Assembly (NCBI GenBank): GCA_015179025.1
Contig: WHUX01000117.1
Span: forward strand, 104,538-168,537
Length of the DNA stretch: 64,000 nt
DNA from: Terfezia claveryi
Lineage: Eukaryota; Ascomycota; Pezizomycetes; Pezizales; Pezizaceae
Reading direction: 5' to 3'
Each line of letters opens with the position of its first letter. The stretch's first letter is position 1. The position numbers and the translations under genes were made by a program. Below are positions 12,218 through 23,955 of the stretch, in pieces. Below the pieces are notes generated by a model. That model had not been told where the DNA came from and did no database searches. It worked only from the letters and a program-made list of their open reading frames with translations.

Positions 12218-12389
12218 TTGTCAATTCAATTGTAGAGATAGGAAATATACGGCGTATAAAGATAATAGTCATATTAAAGTTATAACTGCAGATTTCTCCC
12301 ATCTACTTGTCAATTCAATTGTAGAGACAGGAAATATATGGTGCATAAAGATGATAGTCATATTAAAGTTATAACTGCAGATTTCTCCC
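12218..12389. repeat. Tandem duplication of an 83-bp unit
   Basis: Two copies (12218-12300 and 12307-12389) beginning TTGTCAATTCAATTGTAGAG and ending GATTTCTCCC, differing at a few transition sites. They abut the 3' end of the PIF1-like fragment. Confidence 0.85.
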
Positions 12390-12708
12390 AATACTAGAGT
12401 GTCTAGTCGCCACTTCTCCTCTAACCTATCACCAGTATTCTTCAATGTTGCTATAGAGGTTAGGTGGGTAAGTGAAACGGGGCTCAGAAAAGCTAGATCC
12501 TTTAAACGTTTAACTCGAGATAGAGCAACAAAAGTCAAACCAGCCTGGCACTCCTTAGCACCTAACTCAACTATAACCTTTGGTAGTGTTAGACCCTGAG
12601 ATTTATAGATAGTGAGAGCCCAAGCTAGTACCAGAGAGAACTGAGTTCGGGAATATGCCAGTTGTTGTTGAGTAGGTTTCTGCTACTGTCGCTTAAGCTC
12701 TTCTCGTC
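12390..12708 (-). pseudogene. PIF1-like DNA helicase, C-terminal fragment
   Basis: Minus-strand frame reading FSLVLAWALTIYKSQGLTL, then KVIVELGAKE, then TFVALSRVKRLKDLAFL. These are the late helicase motifs of SF1B PIF1 helicases (KSQG..T motif and the VALSRV motif). An in-frame TAG lies upstream in the QxQKPTQQQL segment. The P-loop half is absent, so only about 100 residues remain. PIF1-like genes of this type are common dispersed copies in fungal genomes, often linked to Helitrons; no Rep domain is nearby, so the origin is open. Confidence 0.8.
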
Positions 12709-13862
12709 ATTTACTCTACAGATTTATATATAGTATTAGCTAAGAGGTCAATGAATCTAATAAAATAATTGAAAAACTTCCCATTAACCTAACAATGCGT
12801 TTTCCAACCCTGCAGTGATCACAGGTCCTCCATCTATCACCTGTTGGTGTAGATGTTTATGCTTTTGGATCGAAAGGTGTTCGACACCTTTAGCAAGCAA
12901 CAGGATTGATTTGGTGCAAGTTCATGATTAGTGCTTAAAGCTGTAGTTTGTGCTAGCGAGTGAGAGCAAGCGAGCGAGCTGGTAGGAGTGCTTGGTGGTT
13001 AGCACTAATCACGTGGCTGCCCTCTAATCACGTGGCTGCCCTCACCAAGATTGTGCCAAGACTATCGCCAAGATTGCGTTAGCATGCAAGATATCAAGTA
13101 TATAGAAATAATAGCAAACTTCGTTCCAATTTAAAAATTGTTAACTTTGTTGCCAATAATGCTCTTCCGATCATCCTGTTGCCTCAAATCTCCATCCACA
13201 CCCACTAAGGTATGTAATAATTTATTTCCTATAGTAGATATATCTAATGAGGGCAACAGAAGGCAATATCGGCCTTCTATACCTATAGTTGTCTAGATTT
13301 TCGAAATGGGTCAGCCTTGAATTTTTGCCTTGACAATAGATATCCAACCAGAATATAGTTGCAACCCAGTTCCTATAGCTCCTTACAGAGAGCTTCCAAA
13401 CTAACAGCCCATGGAAGTGGCAATAACTACTCAAAATTGTTTCTCTATCAATTTCTGGGAGCCAGGTATATTGATGGATCCCCCGGCAGGTTTTGTACAC
13501 TGAAGACCTAGTAGTTATAGTACCAAGGACATGGCTAGGATATATTGATATTTTCGAAATCTCTAGGACAGACTGGCAGAGATATATATAACATTCTATA
13601 CCTCAGTAGCTTCAATCTCTCCTATACTTAAATCTATCCCCTCCACCTCTTACCTCACCACCTCAGGCATCCGCTCCTCCATCATCAACAATCTTCCTCT
13701 CCTGGTTTCTTCCGCCCCAAGGATACCGTTAACCCCCCCACCGAAACCAGCTACTACCATATCCCAAAATTCCCTTCTGCCACCTCTCCTCCCACCAGTG
13801 ATCCCCCTCACCTTTCTGCCACTGCCTCCACTGCCTCCACCGCCTCCAATATACTATCGCGA
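12709..13862. other. Intergenic region with small repeats, no supported gene
   Basis: Includes a 19-bp unit CTAATCACGTGGCTGCCCT repeated in tandem at 13004-13022 and 13023-13041, an inverted repeat GGTGTTCGACACC near 12879, and GAGCAAGCGAGCGAGC near 12964. A 92-codon minus-strand frame at 13222-13500 is unrecognised. The pyrimidine-rich run 13610-13860 after a TATATATA near 13581 looks like a fungal promoter for the next entry. Confidence 0.4.
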
Positions 13863-14547
13863 ATGGATACTCCCCTCTACTATTATAGGTCCGTGCCTTC
13901 GCTCTTTCCCATCTACACTCACCCCACGGAGGAATCCCCTACTTATCCGATGGCCTCAACAAAGTCTTCTAGACTCTCCTCCAAGATAGTGATACTCTCT
14001 TTATCGAAAAATCCACATACATGCCTGCTAGGACCAGCAGCAAACCTCGGGACGCAGTCACTATTGGAATTTCTATTAACGACGAGGGGATATTAGTTGC
14101 GCGACTGAGGGGGGGCGCTGCAGGATGTATTGCGCACATGGGCAAGATTGAAACTGGGCCGCACGGGAAAGAGGACGCCAAGGATCTTGTGCACAATCCT
14201 GACGGGCAAAATCCTATGGGAGTGACGACCTCGCTGGTAAGGCAAAAGGAGGTGTATTAGGGTCTGTGACGATTACTATGGATTACAGGGCAGCCAGTTT
14301 CCTTGAACGGCTCCTTTGAGCTACCGAGGCTTGTTCAGTGGCACCTAGCGAGTTTCCGCAGGTGATGGTAGAAGAGCTGGTGATGAAGCATTGGGGGCCT
14401 AAGATAGATAGGTTTCTATGATATTGTCGAAACTTGCGAGATTGGTACCGAGAGAAACAAAGTGCCATGGTCACCGTGCTCAAGGAAGGGGAATACCTCA
14501 TTAGCAGCAGTGACGACGATGACGCTGCTGTCGTGAACGTAGAATAA
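13863..14547 (+). pseudogene. Unknown protein remnant with acidic C-terminus
   Basis: After a TATA and CT-rich leader, an ATG at 13863 opens MDTPLYYYRSVPSLF. Coding-like signal continues in a second frame (14021-14260) and a third (VMVEELVMKHWGPKIDRFL near 14355-14420, then WYREKQSAMVTVLKEGEYL and a serine/aspartate tail ending at TAA 14545-14547). At least one TGA interrupts the last part. The frame changes may be introns or decay. No family recognised. The gene start resembles METALYLWSR at 58486 in style (promoter type, short aromatic N-terminus), a weak hint of a shared family. Confidence 0.35.
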
Positions 14548-14678
14548 TGTCTTTTTTTGTCCCGACTGCGGGGATATTCATCTGGCTTAGGATCGTCTAC
14601 CATACTAACCCGCTCTTCGAATCCCCTTTCCAATAAGGTGCTTATAGGGCCTGGGAAGATGTTTTGTAGGGAAGAGGA

Positions 14679-14750
14679 GGATGGAAACAATTTTGTAAGG
14701 GTATTATTTATGAGAAGGATAGAAACAATTTTGTAAGGGTATCATTTATA
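14679..14750. repeat. Two-copy tandem repeat, 39-bp period
   Basis: The unit GAAACAATTTTGTAAGGGTA recurs at about 14683 and 14721 with flanking similarity. Confidence 0.8.
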
Positions 14751-16788
14751 GTGCTTCCCCTAGAGAAGCTGCAGGTGGCGAGTGAGGGATTGGTGGAGGG
14801 GATGAGGAGGTTTTGGGGACTGGAGAGGGGGTGATTGAAGGGATTATATAAAGGAGAGGCAGGCGGACGATATACTAGGAAAGGGGCTGGGGTTGGAGAT
14901 AGGATATAGAGGGGTCATAGGATATTAGTGTTAGGTGTTTTCGGAAGTTGTGGCGGGAGAGAGGAGCAGCTGTAATACAGCGCAATTGATATAATATACT
15001 CATTAGGTAGGATCTCTTTGTAATCATTGATTTTAATCTAATATGCTGAAATTGGACTTGATTGTTTTTGAGTATAGGGGGAATATATGAAGGCTTACAC
15101 CAAAAGTCTTTTCCCCTTCTAGTTTGGGAATCCTGCATATGCAATGCATATGCACGCATGTAGCTTGACATTATTCACCTCCAAAATGAGTTGCAACAAT
15201 AATACAGCTATGTTGTAATAAGTTTATCTTTACTGTTGACTGCACTCTACTATGAATATAGCTATACTACTTTGAATATACCTAAATGGCTTATTATGTC
15301 CATAATGTATCTTGCAGAGTATACCAAGCCTCCAGCATTAGTAATGCATATGCTAAGTTCTCTACATAGGTAAAGTAGCCTTGGCAGTCATTAGCAGATG
15401 CTATATATGGCATCATAGAGACAATTAAGATATTCTGTACTCAAAAAAGCTAGCCTCATAGAACTAGTCTATTATCTTTAGAAGTTTGCAACTTGTATAC
15501 TAATATACTTTATAAATGTACTTTAGTAAATAAACATTATCTTAAACTCCCTGATTTCTAATATATTGTGAGTGAGTAGTAATTCTAGAATTAAAACTGA
15601 AAGTCTTGGCAGACAATACTAGCCTTGTAGCAATAACCTCTAACCTCTAAAGTTGCGAGGTCATGAACTTATAATATATTAACCTGGTTCTACGAAGCTA
15701 CAAAAAAGCTACTTGCGAGCAATAGTAAAGGCAAAAAAATCACTACATAGCTAGTATTAAACATATTGTTCTTAGAACCTGTTTTGAAGTTGATAATGTT
15801 AAGCTGCATATAGTGCATAGGAATTACATATGCAAGGTTTTTAAACTAGGAAGGGAGAAAAGACTTTTAGTATAAACTTGTATATATATATAACTATACT
15901 AATATAATTATATATTTTTTATCTATAGTTTTGTCTACTAGTATGATTGTTGGGAGTACTAGATAGAGTGTGTATATTAATATGATGTAAAGTATAGTAA
16001 TAGCTTAATATATAAAAAGAGAATGGAATTTGGAATGGAGATTTAAAGCTATGTTACGGTATCTACTTAATCAGGATAGGTCATCTATACAAAATTTCCT
16101 ATTGTAAGTTTACCTAGTAGTAGTTAAAGAAGAGTTTAATTTCAGAAGGGCATTTATAACTATAGATTCCAAGTTAGTAGATATTGTATATTAGAACCTG
16201 ATGGATGTATATAGTTCTTGCTATACCAGATAACTAAAATCCAGCCTTTTCTGTCTAGTATAGTAAAATTCTGGTATAAAATAATATAAGAGTATATAGT
16301 ATAAGACAAAAGTTACTTAAAAAAGAAAATTATTCAACTTCTGTATATTTGAACATTAAGCTCAAGATTCATTATCTAATATATTGAGTATAGGAAAACT
16401 AAAGTATTAAGCTTTTAGTATATTAGAGAAACACCAAATTTATAAGAAGCAAAGTATATAAAGGAAAAATTAAATAAATTTGAAAAATATATTTCTAGAC
16501 TCTGAGATATGAAGACTAGTAGATCTTTATTAGTAAAGATACTAATAAAAAGTAAAGTAAGCTATAGCAATATCAAATGTTATTATATATCTTATATAAT
16601 AGTAAGATATAGCTAGAAGTTTATCTTATAGTAAGTAATTTATTGAAGAAAAGGCAGTGAATATCTTAATACCCTAGTTCTAGAGTAGTATCTATTTGAG
16701 GATTCTATTATAGCAAGGGCAAAATATATATAGATAGTAGTAACTTCTTTGTACTCTACTGTCTAGTCTAGTATAAGTAAAAATCTAT
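14751..16788. other. AT-rich gene-poor DNA
   Basis: Strongly AT-rich with stops in all frames; a 98-codon minus-strand frame at 14875-15171 has no motif. TATA-rich runs near 15880-15910. I see no gene or clear element. Confidence 0.4.
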
Positions 16789-18252
16789 TATAATCTAGGG
16801 TCTATAGATGTAGTTTAAGTTGTTAAAAAGTAATAAAGCTATTAGTCTAACTTTAAAAGATAAGAGAGAGTTAGTACACTTTTCTGAGATTTATTTATAT
16901 AGAAACCTAAATTAGTTAGAGCCAGCCTGAATTCAGCTAGTTGAATCTGGCCTTACCTATATGAGGCTAAGTCCATCTCAGTATACTTGAGTTGTCTGGA
17001 GTCTACATCAGAAAAGAAAATAGTTTGTCTCCAGTGTCTCTAGAGACAGTAATGCCATTGGAGACAAGATGTGTCTCTACGATTGGCAGAATGTCTCCCA
17101 GTGTCTACTAGAGACACTAGGAGATACTAAGAGATACATAGGAGACATTCAGGAGACACTCAGAAGATACAAAAGACACAAAAGACCCAAAAGACAACCC
17201 TGTCTCCTGAAGACACCACCTGGCATCCCGATGCTACTTTTTTCTTACTGATGTACTTGAACTAATCTGCAGGTACCTGAATGAGTCTATATCAGTTATA
17301 TAGATACTAGGTATTTTTGACCTTATCTGATAGATTGTGAGCTAGTTTAGGTACACTATAATAACTTTGCACTTCTATAATGTAATGGGTACTACTGCTA
17401 TACTGTATGAAGTCACTAGAGCTTGTCTTGAGCTTTTCTTTACTAGCCTAGTATAGAGCAAATTAATTTAGTCTCTGATAAGCTAGCTCTAACTTTTTGA
17501 AATCTACCTAAGTTTGGTCTACTTATTTAAGGATACATAATTGTATATAAAGGTAATAAAGATAATATTTAGTAGTTTCAGATATCTGCAGTTATATATA
17601 CTAAGTTAAGCTAGCCTGAGTTGACTTAAGTAACTTAAAATCCTATTTAAAGTTTTAGCTTACTTTTGGAGGTACTGCCTCTTAAGTATACTAAAGTATA
17701 GTAGACTTTCTAAAGCTAACCTTAAGTTGGTAGATATATACTATAATTGACACTAGTGAGACTAAAGTATATAGTTCAGATATGTTTAGTAAGCTCCAAG
17801 TCTTGGGAGCTCAACTAACTTGAGATAATATGATAGTGATTTAGAAGGGTTAATAGTAGTTTGGGATATCTCAAGTAGCTTCAAGTAAGCAGATAGTAGC
17901 CTACAAAAGCCCATTATACTTTAGGTATGCCTAAACAAGCTTATAATCAGTTAGACAAGGTTAGGATTACCCAATATCTATATAACTAATACAGACTCAT
18001 TTAGGTACTCATAGATTAGTTCAAGCAGACTCAAGTAGTACCAGATAACTTAGGCACACCGAGATGGACTTGGCCTTATATAGGCAAAGCCAGATTAGGC
18101 TAGCTGAGTTCAGGCTGGCTTAAACTAATTTAGGTTTCTATATAAACAAATCTTAGAAAAGTGCATCAACTCTCCCTTACCTTCCAAAGTTAAACTAATA
18201 GCTTTATCACTTTTCAGCAACTTAAACTATATCTATAGACTCTAGATTATCT
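16789..18252. mobile_element. 1.46-kb element with long (about 325 bp) inverted terminal arms
   Basis: Left arm 16789-17360 (interrupted by a 248-bp MITE) and right arm about 17925-18252 are diverged reverse complements: left TATAATCTAGGGTCTATAG against right complement ATAATCTAGAGTCTATAG, continuing through GAGATTTATTTATATAGAAA and AGTTATATAGATACTAGG. Arm differences are mostly transitions. The central 560 bp is non-coding. No target duplication could be fixed. This is a foldback-like non-autonomous DNA element or two opposed copies of one repeat. Confidence 0.75.
17006..17253. mobile_element. 248-bp TA-flanked MITE (Tc1/mariner/pogo type) nested in the left arm
   Basis: Ends CATCAGAAAAGAAAATAG and CTACTTTTTTCTTACTGATG are imperfect inverted repeats; TA dinucleotides flank it at 17004-17005 and 17254-17255. 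The uninterrupted counterpart (GAGTCTGCTTGAACTAATC) exists in the right arm of the host element, so the empty site is visible. The interior is dense in GTCTCC/GGAGAC words (for example GTGTCTCTAGAGACA). Confidence 0.8.
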
Positions 18253-18286
18253 TATTCAGACCTCATTTTATTTATATTCCCATGAC

Positions 18287-18715
18287 TTGACCAGTACTCT
18301 AGGTCAGTTGCTTGTCTCTATTTTTCACCTTAATATTGAATGTAACCCAAAAATCCATCTATTACCCTATCTATACCCACCCATTTCGCATTCCCACCAT
18401 ACATTAATGAATTTGCATATCTTTACGAGGCACATATATTTTGCTGGATATAGTTACATTCATTTTGCAGTCTATTACACTACCAAAAATGGACCGGCAG
18501 GGTTCACATGGGGGCTGATGCAGATCCTGGTGATGATCAACTACTCGGTGAAGGATGGTAGCTCCTTGCACAGATATTTTAGCTACACTAAGGAGCTTTC
18601 AAGGAAAGTGGGGAATATAAAGAACATTGGGAAGGGTTATTTTTCCAATTTGGACAGTCCCTGTATAAGTAGAATAAGTATTTCCTCCCTCGGTTCTTAC
18701 CAATTGGTGATGTGA
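18287..18715 (+). CDS. Hypothetical 142-codon frame
   Basis: An open plus-strand frame beginning at 18287, just outside the inverted-repeat element. The second half (NGPAGFTWGLMQILVMINYS, then SSLHRYFSYTKELSRKVGN) looks more protein-like than the first. No family recognised and no homologue elsewhere in the window. In DNA this AT-rich a frame of this length is mildly unexpected, but it may be accidental. Confidence 0.2.
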   Translation: MTSTLGQLLVSIFHLNIECNPKIHLLPYLYPPISHSHHTLMNLHIFTRHIYFAGYSYIHFAVYYTTKNGPAGFTWGLMQILVMINYSVKDGSSLHRYFSYTKELSRKVGNIKNIGKGYFSNLDSPCISRISISSLGSYQLVM

Positions 18716-18812
18716 GTAAGAATCGATTAGTTCTACAATATTATTCATAATATGCATAGATGAACACGAGTCTGCAAACCAGTCATTTGATAGAGTAGTT
18801 ACACCTGTGGTT

Positions 18813-18905
18813 GCGTCATAGGTAGATACATAGGTAGATTCATCGGTAGATTTGCCAATAGATTGGTTGGTAGATTCATCAGTAGATTCGTCGGTAGATT
18901 TGTCG
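18813..18905. repeat. Minisatellite, GGTAGATTCATC-type units
   Basis: About seven imperfect units of 12-14 bp of the form GGTAGATTCATC / GGTAGATTTGCC. Confidence 0.8.
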
Positions 18906-19351
18906 TGGTTGTAATATCATAAAAATTATCCCAGATATTAGACTGGGTAATATGCACTGTAAGTATATTCTTTGAGGCATCTCATTTCTTTATTTTGCAG
19001 TCCTTCTCTTCATGCAATATGTATTAGGGGTGAGCTAGGTGATCAAGGCAATATTGTCGGAATACAGGTATTTGTAGAGTTATTAGCAAGCGAAGGCAAG
19101 ATCATATAGCTTGGGCCTAACTACTGTACGTACGGGTATGACTTGAACTTAGAACATTGCTCGGAGAGCTAAAACACTAGATACAAGATATGTGTGTATA
19201 TATAGGAAGCGGGGTTCGTCAAGCCTCCAATCCACCAAATCACAACATATCATATATCACATATCCTACAATGATTGGCATACCCCCACCCCTGTCCGCC
19301 TCGCGCCGTAACAGTACTTCCCCTTTCCTAGAGGAAATGGTGACATTTAAC

Positions 19352-20110
19352 TAGAAGGTTTGTGGCGATTACTGTTGCAGGTTCAAGAGCATTGGTAAGG
19401 CTTCGACTGGGTCTTATTCTAATATAATCTGACAGTTCTCGTAGTCTAAGTACTATATCAGTAAAGGAGGGTTCGGCTGTCCCTCCGGTGATATTCATAA
19501 TGAGGTTCTAATAAATCGGAAGATGGGGTAACGTGGAAAGTAGCATCATTGCTTTCCATCCATCATTATTGATAAAATGCTTGATGCTCCCAGCTAGAGT
19601 ATCCGATGACACAGCTGTAGAGGCAATATTCATTCACAGATTGTTCTATCTGCTCTCGAAATTTACGATATGCTGTGTAAGAGTTTCTTTTCTATCATCA
19701 AAGTAGAGATTAATGATGGATAGAAGGAGAGATGACATGTGCGTCTGCGTTCTCCCTTCATAATTGCTCTCAAGTATATTTCTTGCATCGAGTGTAGTAT
19801 CGCATACTTTAATTAGAGCGAGAGGTTCTGGTTTACAGTTTACCATTAATGTAGTCAGGGCTTTATCTGTGTAGTTCTGAAAATCTCGTGACATGGGTAT
19901 CAGTGCTACACCTTTCATAGTATGGATGGCATCATCTAACTCTACTACTTAAAGGGCTCGACTCATCTCTATTGCCCATGCAGTGTAATCGACCTCATTT
20001 TTGAGGGGTGTCCTAGTCTTCGGAGGTTTAAACTGGGAAGTGGAAGATGATCTAGTGCCTGCTGATGATTCAGCAGTATGTGCTGGAAGAGATTTTGTGT
20101 GTAACGAGGT
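19352..20110 (-). pseudogene. gag: Ty1/Copia gag remnant
   Basis: Minus-strand frame with the Copia gag (UBN2-like) pattern: KTRTPLKNEVDYTAWAIEM, then VNCKPEPLALIKVCD, then ARNILESNYEGR, SLLLSIINLYFDDRKETL, and AMMLLSTLPHLP. TAA/TAG codons interrupt at about 19978, 19642 and 19507. It normally forms the capsid of a Copia retroelement. No zinc knuckle, protease, integrase or RT follows, and no LTR pair was found around it, so this is a lone fragment, or a domesticated then decayed copy. Confidence 0.7.
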
Positions 20111-22177
20111 GTTGCTACCAAGACAAAAACATGATGCTTATTCATAAGACTAAGACATTAAAAGAAAGAATGAAGGAGAGTAGAGAGGAGGCTTTATATA
20201 ACCCTGATGCTCGCACTGAACAAACATAGATTGCTACACTCTGAAGTCGTTCGTAACGCACACTGCCTATATGCCATACACCGAATATGTTTGTTCGCAA
20301 CACACACTGCCCATATACCATACCCCAAATATGCTATATCCCAAAACTGTATGCAAGATCCTAAGGCATCTTGCCTTCCTCACCCAATGTTAGCTGGCAC
20401 GGATTATAATTCAACATAGAGTCCGCATCCATATCTGCCCTCTCAACAAACAGCTGCATAACAGCCTCATGCCCTCTTCGTGCTGCATATAAGAGTAGTG
20501 TCCTGCCATCTATATTCTTTGAGTTTGCATTCATATCTGCTCGCTCAACAAGTAGTCGTACAATAGCCTCATGCCCTTCTTCTGCAGCCCATGATAGTAG
20601 TGTTTGGTGATTCTTATCCTTTGAATCTACATCCACATCAGCTCACTTAGATATTGCCCATAATAGTATAGTCTAGTCATCTTGATCCTTTGGGCCCACA
20701 TCCACTGTTTAACCAGCAGACACACAAAAGCCAAATGTCCCACCGATGTGGCTAATGAGAGTGGGCTCCTGCCATTTGCATCTTTTATATCCCAATCTTA
20801 GTCTTTGCCCAACATAGACATATAAATCGACAAACCAAAGTAAGCTGTTGCATGGACACCCAAGAGTTGTAGACTAGTTTGTAGATGAACCTTCAGCGGC
20901 CGTTTAGCTAGATGTAGCCACATGAGAACTCGCATGCCAAGGTCACCTGAGGAGCTCGAATTTTGTATTCTGTCAACTATCTATGTATATGTATCATTAA
21001 GTTGCAAGGGCAATGTTGCTAGTGCTTTTTGTCTCTTGGCTATTGTTAGCTGTTCAAGTACTATGCTAATATGCAAAGCAGGAAGCAAAAAACCTATATT
21101 AGCAAAATCAGTAGTCTGTACTTGATGTATGGCATAAACATCGTAACATGGAAGCGAATAATATTTCTAAATTATGTCTAGAGAGATGCCTCGACTCAAA
21201 AGAAGACATTTGACTACTTACATTCCTTGTGCCCTACTTACAATCCCATCTAGAATCTCCTCCTTAAGCTCCTTATTTATATCATCTGGGTTCATTTCCT
21301 GATCCTGCTCAATTTCATGTCTCAAGTATGCTTGTACCTCAATAGAGTTAGGGGTAATTTGAATTGCATCCGCCAGGTAAATTTGAAGAATGTGGCTAAC
21401 ATCCGATGCTATATGAGGTCGACCTGTAAGAAAAATCCAAGTACTTCCAAATTCAATTTGAAGTGCTTTGAGTAGTTCAAGGCAAGGCCCAGGATCTAGC
21501 TCATCTAGAGCATCGATTCATAGAAAGTGGGTAATGGTCTGTGGTATGACAAACTTCAATATCTGTGACATATCTTTAATCATTACTCTTTTGCCGTTTT
21601 TCTGGAGGGACTCTAGTAGGTCCACAATTGGATCTGAAATCTTGGTAGTGACAGTTAAATGCTACTTCAGGATGCTACCTATAATATTAAGTAGATTTTG
21701 GCTTGCTTTATCACAATAGTCACAATAGATGTATGCAACTCATTGCTTACCATAATGAGACAAAAGATGATCAATCACCATAGAGCTATATAAGTACTAT
21801 CATTAGCCTACGTGTACCGATATGTGATGTGTCAGGGTGAGTCCAAACCAACCTGACAATGGTCTTTCCAGCACCTGGTATCCCATAACATTGCAGAATA
21901 CAGTTGCTTGTATTTTCTGTCTGTATATTGGTATCCTGCCATACATGGAAGCGCTCATACTTCTGTAGCCACAAAACGCTACCCTTATAATGCTTTGGTT
22001 GCAGGTCCTGATGCTATTTTGGGAGATCCAGTAGGGATAACATTTCTATAAGTTTGTTTACTTGTTCCTCTAGAACTAGTAGTCAGTATGATCAACTCCT
22101 ATTAATCATCACGAATTTTTCAGCTATATATGAGGGCCTATGAAGAACAAAGAAAGTAAAATGGATTGGGTGTTCAA

Positions 22178-22258
22178 GGGTGGGGGGGGCGGGGAGGGGC
22201 GTGGGGGCAGTGGCTAGATTATTTCTCGGGGAAGGGCGGAGGGGCGTGGGGGAGGAGG
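22178..22258 (+). repeat. Guanine-rich tract, potential G-quadruplex
   Basis: Runs of three to eight G occur repeatedly (for example GGGGCGGGGAGGGGCGTGGG inside 22178-22207, and a similar block 22228-22258), inside the NLR locus between its N-terminal exon and NACHT. Structure formation is inferred only. Confidence 0.6.
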
Positions 22259-22328
22259 CCTATTGTTCTGAGGGTGTACCGAGTCTTTTCTCATAGCCTT
22301 AGGCTCCACAGATGTATAGACTTCAAAA

Positions 22329-22330
<2 letters not shown>

Positions 22331-22369
<39 letters not shown>
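22331..22369. repeat. (TAA)n microsatellite
   Basis: Thirteen uninterrupted TAA units between the NLR N-terminal exon and the NACHT part. Confidence 0.97.
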
Positions 22370-23525
22370 GCAAAAAATAAAATCAATATCATATACTGTG
22401 CAGCCTTTGCTTCCATATCTAACTTCGTAATTGCTTTAAAATTGTCTGCAACTGCCTTGTAGGTAACTTTTGCAACACTCAGAGTCTCTATTCCTAACTT
22501 TAGCTTATTTTTCATAGGAACAATATGCAAATATTCAAGTTTTAAGCAGCCTGCAAGGGCCCAGGTACTGGGTTGGCCTATTGTTTACATCCCTTATGAG
22601 ACCTTGTTGTGACAGCTTCTAAACTAATTATCCAATGTTAACCTTTGCCTTTTGGCATCTATTATATATGCAAATGGTTAGCAGCTGTGCCCTTGTTCCC
22701 GCATACCTACCTGCGTAGCGAATAAAAAGCAGAGGGCACCAGCTTGCTCCTTGTTCTTTATACATCTATCCACCCTTTTCTTTCACTATACCTAACCGTA
22801 CGGTTATATAAAATGCTCATGAATTTTTTTTTAGGAGAAATAAAGTAGGTTTGAGCCTCGGGAATATCATAGACCAGATAGCCTACACATAAGGTATGAT
22901 TCGCTGAAAAGAAATCTCAAACAAATAGTAGAATTAGCCAACTTTGCTGCTCGTCCTGCATTTCCAAAGTCCTCTTATTGATATTACACAGAAGGTGACT
23001 AGAGGTCGAGAGTAATATTAGTTTCAGAGGCATAGGATCAATGAATGCACAGGTAGAATAAAACTCTCACTTAGACTCAATACTTAATGCTAACTCAAAG
23101 GTGTTGATAAGTCCCTTAAACTGATCCAGGTTCTCCTTGACTTCCCACTCTTTGAATAGCCATATAATAACCCGTCCAATGTTTTTTGCACCTTGTCTAG
23201 GAATCTGTTCAAACAATTTGATCGATGACTGCACAGATTTGAGTAGATTGCTAGTGGCCTTGATTGTATCTAGCGTAATCACTTCAGAGATTTTTTGCTT
23301 TAAGCTCTAGGTTTGTACTATAGAACTAGTATTATTTGCATCGAAGGCAAGTTCATCGATTTGACCCAGGATAGCTTCGAGTGTGGATATCTCGCTCAAT
23401 AGTTGCTTCAGTACATTTGGACTATTTCGAATAGATACAATATATGCATAACCTCTTGCAAGAATCGGCTCAGGAAGCAACAGTAAACCTGCAATACTAG
23501 CAGCGACAGAGAGTGGATCAGCCAT

Positions 23526-23955
23526 CCTTTAATTACTCTTACAGTTCTCTTAACCTGCCAAGTAGATACTCAGTCTTTGCAATATGTGATAGAAATATAT
23601 AGCTGCTTGTTGCATGCTCAAAACCATAGTAAAATTGGTTGTATGAGTTTAAAGGCACGAATCAGCCTACCTATGTTTCTCCACATTCCCAATTACTAGA
23701 TACTGTCATGCTCTTAACTTGTTGCAGTATGCATATGAATGACAGTTCAATACCTATTTACGATTGGAATAGGTAATTATATATCTTTTAGAACAGGGCT
23801 GGGAGTTGTGGCTAAGGCTTATTATATTCTTAACTATCCAATAGAGTGGAGTGCCTAATAGAGGATGGTAACACCGTAGCATCATATAGGACTAAGATCT
23901 ATTGATCAGGATCTGCCTAGCCGCCTGATAGCTATTTAGAAGCTGAGGAGATAGC
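23526..23955. other. Upstream region of the NLR pseudogene, no gene seen
   Basis: AT-rich sequence without recognisable coding signal; it presumably held the NLR promoter, but I cannot point to a specific box. Confidence 0.3.

Larger units (their letters stand above)
20363..23525 (-). pseudogene. Fungal NLR/STAND gene: N-terminal domain, NACHT, ankyrin repeats (broken)
   Basis: The ATG at 23525 starts MADPLSVAASIAGLLLL, the hallmark of fungal STAND N-terminal domains; about 150 residues follow, interrupted by one TAG near 23305, and end at a GTGAGA donor near 23065. After a low-complexity interval, NACHT begins near 22080: P-loop GIPGAGKT (21870-21895) and Walker B-like IDALDELDP (21495-21520, preceded by TAG), then FLTGRPH. 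A GTAAGT donor near 21218 and an acceptor near 21096 lead to FLLPALHISIVLEQLT and DTYTxIVDRIQ, typical post-NACHT segments. Ankyrin repeats (TLLSWAAEEGHEAIVRLLV) close the gene at 20660-20400. Intact relatives control fungal self/non-self and cell-death responses. Four or more in-frame stops make this copy dead unless heavily re-spliced. Confidence 0.8.

Noticed and set aside
12842..13200. Possible Copia-type solo LTR beginning TGTTGG
   Set aside because: No matching CAACA end and no target duplication.
14283..14690. 135-codon minus-strand frame
   Set aside because: The plus strand here reads a more protein-like sequence with an acidic tail; the minus frame is its serine-rich shadow.
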